A DNA stretch of 64,000 bases, from contig OY292275.1 of NCBI GenBank assembly GCA_958496175.1, forward strand, positions 24,343,001 through 24,407,000, read 5' to 3'. Under the pieces are notes generated by a model. It had not been told where the DNA came from, did no database searches, and saw only the letters and a list, made by a program, of their open reading frames with translations. The DNA comes from Sisyra terminalis. Its lineage: Eukaryota; Arthropoda; Insecta; Neuroptera; Sisyridae. The first letter of the stretch is position 1. Every line of letters starts with the position of its first letter. Both the position numbers and the translations under genes were made by a program. Shown here piece by piece: positions 62,126 to 64,000 of this stretch.

Positions 62126-63132
62126 CAGCAATGGGCGTTTGCGGGTGGTCAATCGCGAACAGATCGACAGGCGATCGCCGGAATTTTAAATATTTTTAGG
62201 TACATTTCAATTATTTTAATTGAAAGTGTGTACTAAAAATTTAACAATGAAATTAGAATTTAAAATTAAATACACATCTTTTTTACAACGAATACTACTG
62301 ATTCCAAAATAGTGTTTCTTATACTTCTTTTTACTCATTAACTCTTTAAGGAATTACATGGGTCTCACGGCTTCAAAAAATCGATTTATTGTCTTATTAG
62401 TTTCTACAAAATCTCTAGAATATTTTCTTAAATTTGCAAGTTGATCCCTTTATTAGTTTTGGAGATACAACCTTTGGAAGCTCAGTGTGCCGCAGGTACA
62501 TCGGTGCAGCTGCTCGTCTTTTGTCGCGTTTTTCTCAAAACTTTGTTTTCAAAGTCACACGTCAAGATTTACCGAGAACTACTGAACCGATTTTGATGAA
62601 ATTTTACACAGGCTTTGGAGTACAATTTACATTTACATTTTTTTCAATTATAGTTATTTAAAAAAAATACAGAACAAATATTGCATTTTTCACATTTTAT
62701 TTCCTTCATCTAAAGCTAAGTTTATGATATAGATTTTAGATCTTAAAGATCTTAACTAACACATGATTTTTTTTTCACTTCCTTTTTTTTCACGGATGAT
62801 CTTATCATGAATTCTGCTATCACCTCTTTTTCGAAAGGTCACCGGAAATGACGTCGCAATGGCGGCGTTTTAAATATTTTTTTACAAAAATTTCAGTAAT
62901 TCTTTGTAAAAAGTGTTTGTTTAAGACAGTACAAAGATTAAAGAAAATATTTAATTTTTTAATTGTAGAAAATAGGCCATGTTTTTCCCAATTAAACCCA
63001 TGTAACCGCTTCAATATGTATTAGAATATGCATTACTTGTTAATTTAACCTATTTTTCGAAGTCGATCGCATCTAAACAAGAAAATTAAAGCCGATCATC
63101 GATCATACCGGTATTTTGTTTGCCTACCCCTG
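62126..63132. mobile_element. hAT-like non-autonomous element, about 1 kb, with candidate target duplication
   Basis: The right end read inward is CAGGGGTAGGCAAAC, a widespread hAT terminus. The left end is CAGCAATGGGCGTTTGC. The flanking 8-mers ATATATAC and ATCTGTAC agree at 6 of 8 positions, as expected for an aged hAT duplication. Both subterminal zones carry clustered GATCG motifs (AACAGATCGACAGGCGATCG at left; GTCGATCGCATC and GCCGATCATCGATC at right). No transposase ORF was found. A 75-codon plus ORF at 62434-62661 covers the ACCGATTTTGATGAAAT motif and is probably incidental. Confidence 0.6.
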
Positions 63133-63519
63133 ATCTGTACAATGTTTTTTTATAAAAATCTTTTGAAGAAGTTGTTAATTAACTTACCACAATTTTTATG
63201 AACATTTTTTACAAAGGTTAAAATCTTAAACACTAAAACTATCTATTTTTTGGCACTAATAATATTATTGAACACATTAAAAAGAGTAAAAGTATGGTCG
63301 ACATTTTTAACATACTTTTTTTTGTAAATATAGGTATCATCGCTATAAAATTTTGGAAAAAGGAAGACAATTTTAATTTTATAGTTCTACAAATTAATTT
63401 CTAGTCAAATGAGTTCTATATTTTTTAAAAAAGCACAAACATTATTTAACTTAAAAAAAACACATGCTTCATTCATGGAATAATTATATAATAATAAAAC
63501 CACCTGGAAACCCAGTTTA

Positions 63520-63595
63520 GACTAATGTTTTCAAACGAGGAGCCACACCCCCACGAGGGCAATTTGATAATCAAGGGGGTAATTCAAAAAAGTAC
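63520..63595 (+). repeat. hAT-like transposon end remnant
   Basis: AATGTTTTCAAACGAGGAGC, CACACCCCCACGAGGG and CAAGGGGGTAATTC resemble the start of hAT elements that begin CAGTGTTTTCAAA with a C/G-run hairpin. The partner end was not found before 64000. Confidence 0.4.
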
Positions 63596-63719
63596 GTGTT
63601 CGGTATTTGAATTATCCGTATAATAACTTTCAAAACTTCAAATTATTAAATTTATATTTTTTTATAACATGGAGTAAAAAAATGTAATTGATTATCTTCT
63701 ACTGCGTATCTACTAATGG

Positions 63720-63915
63720 ATGTTGGCAATTACATTTGCCCACTATATGCCTTACGGGGTGTATCAAATTCTCTATAGTTATTAAACTCGTCCACTGTCT
63801 GATGTAGTGAAACCATGACATCGACTCCCCTCTTGCCTTCAATCTTCCCTTCGATCAGAAACTGATACCTCTCATTGCATACTATATGCCTCCGATACGC
63901 TATTTATCTGCACTT
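63720..63915 (-). pseudogene. Endonuclease/reverse transcriptase LINE, C-terminal fragment
   Basis: The minus strand reads NERYQFLIEGKIEGKRGV and then, one frame over, SMSWFHYIRQWTSLITIENL and IHPVRHIVGK. This matches the conserved tail (EGKIEGKRG..., MSWLRNIRQWT...) of insect LINEs often annotated as craniofacial development protein 2-like. A small deletion between the halves shifts the frame. Only the last 60 or so residues are present. Confidence 0.75.
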
Positions 63916-64000
63916 GATTATGTTTAATAGTTTCAACTAAGAGTGCTCACTAAACACTGACGCATTAAATCTACTCGATGTACACCATACGATACATTGG

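Larger units (their letters stand above)
60986..64000. other. Right-hand region, probably Elk intron 1
   Basis: No Elk first exon (MPARKGLL-like cap) was found. It contains hAT-like ends at 61745 and 62080-62115, a complete-looking hAT-type element (62126-63132), another hAT-like end near 63520-63595 and a LINE tail (63720-63915). 61000-61700 is AT-rich. A minus ORF at 61158-61400 is not convincing. Confidence 0.5.

Overview
The window is AT-rich eukaryotic DNA, almost certainly from an insect. The evidence is a KCNH-family potassium channel gene with small exons in huge introns, GT-AG splice sites, tRNA-derived SINEs, and remnants of jockey-like LINEs and of mariner, pogo and hAT DNA transposons typical of arthropods. 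Order and species cannot be fixed from the sequence. No bacterial, phage or CRISPR content is seen.

The main gene is an Elk-type voltage-gated potassium channel on the minus strand. Seven coding exons fit together in phase and read right to left: PAS (59929-60162), end of PAS/PAC (34346-34484), linker (29907-30091), S1 to S2 (18474-18702), S2 to S3 (12380-12543), S4 to S5 (12076-12289) and pore with start of S6 (1903-2082). The first coding exon was not found and probably lies beyond the right edge. The rest of S6, the C-linker and the cyclic-nucleotide-binding homology domain lie beyond the left edge. More than 97% of the gene span is intron. The PAC exon carries one extra base, which puts a stop in an otherwise conserved reading frame.

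On the plus strand at 60690-60932, upstream of the PAS exon, is a compact intronless gene for a secreted eight-cysteine peptide, with a TATA box and a polyadenylation signal. If the missing first Elk exon is further right, this gene is nested in Elk intron 1. A second, much weaker signal-peptide-like ORF is at 48189-48314.

The introns hold many decayed mobile elements: a jockey-like reverse transcriptase (16.4-17.3 kb), an RNase H-bearing LINE end (44.1-44.8 kb), an endonuclease/RT LINE tail (63.7-63.9 kb), a mariner-like transposase tail (53.2-53.7 kb), a pogo-like element with terminal inverted repeats (22.2-23.7 kb), two hAT-like elements with candidate target duplications (46.3-47.1 and 62.1-63.1 kb), seven copies of one SINE family, several long fold-back elements (20.7, 26.2-26.8 and 32.3-32.9 kb), further dispersed repeat pairs and three long TA microsatellites. 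A recurring motif with the layout of a hammerhead ribozyme core (CTGANGA, hairpin, GAAA) occurs at least five times and appears to mark retroelement 3' ends.
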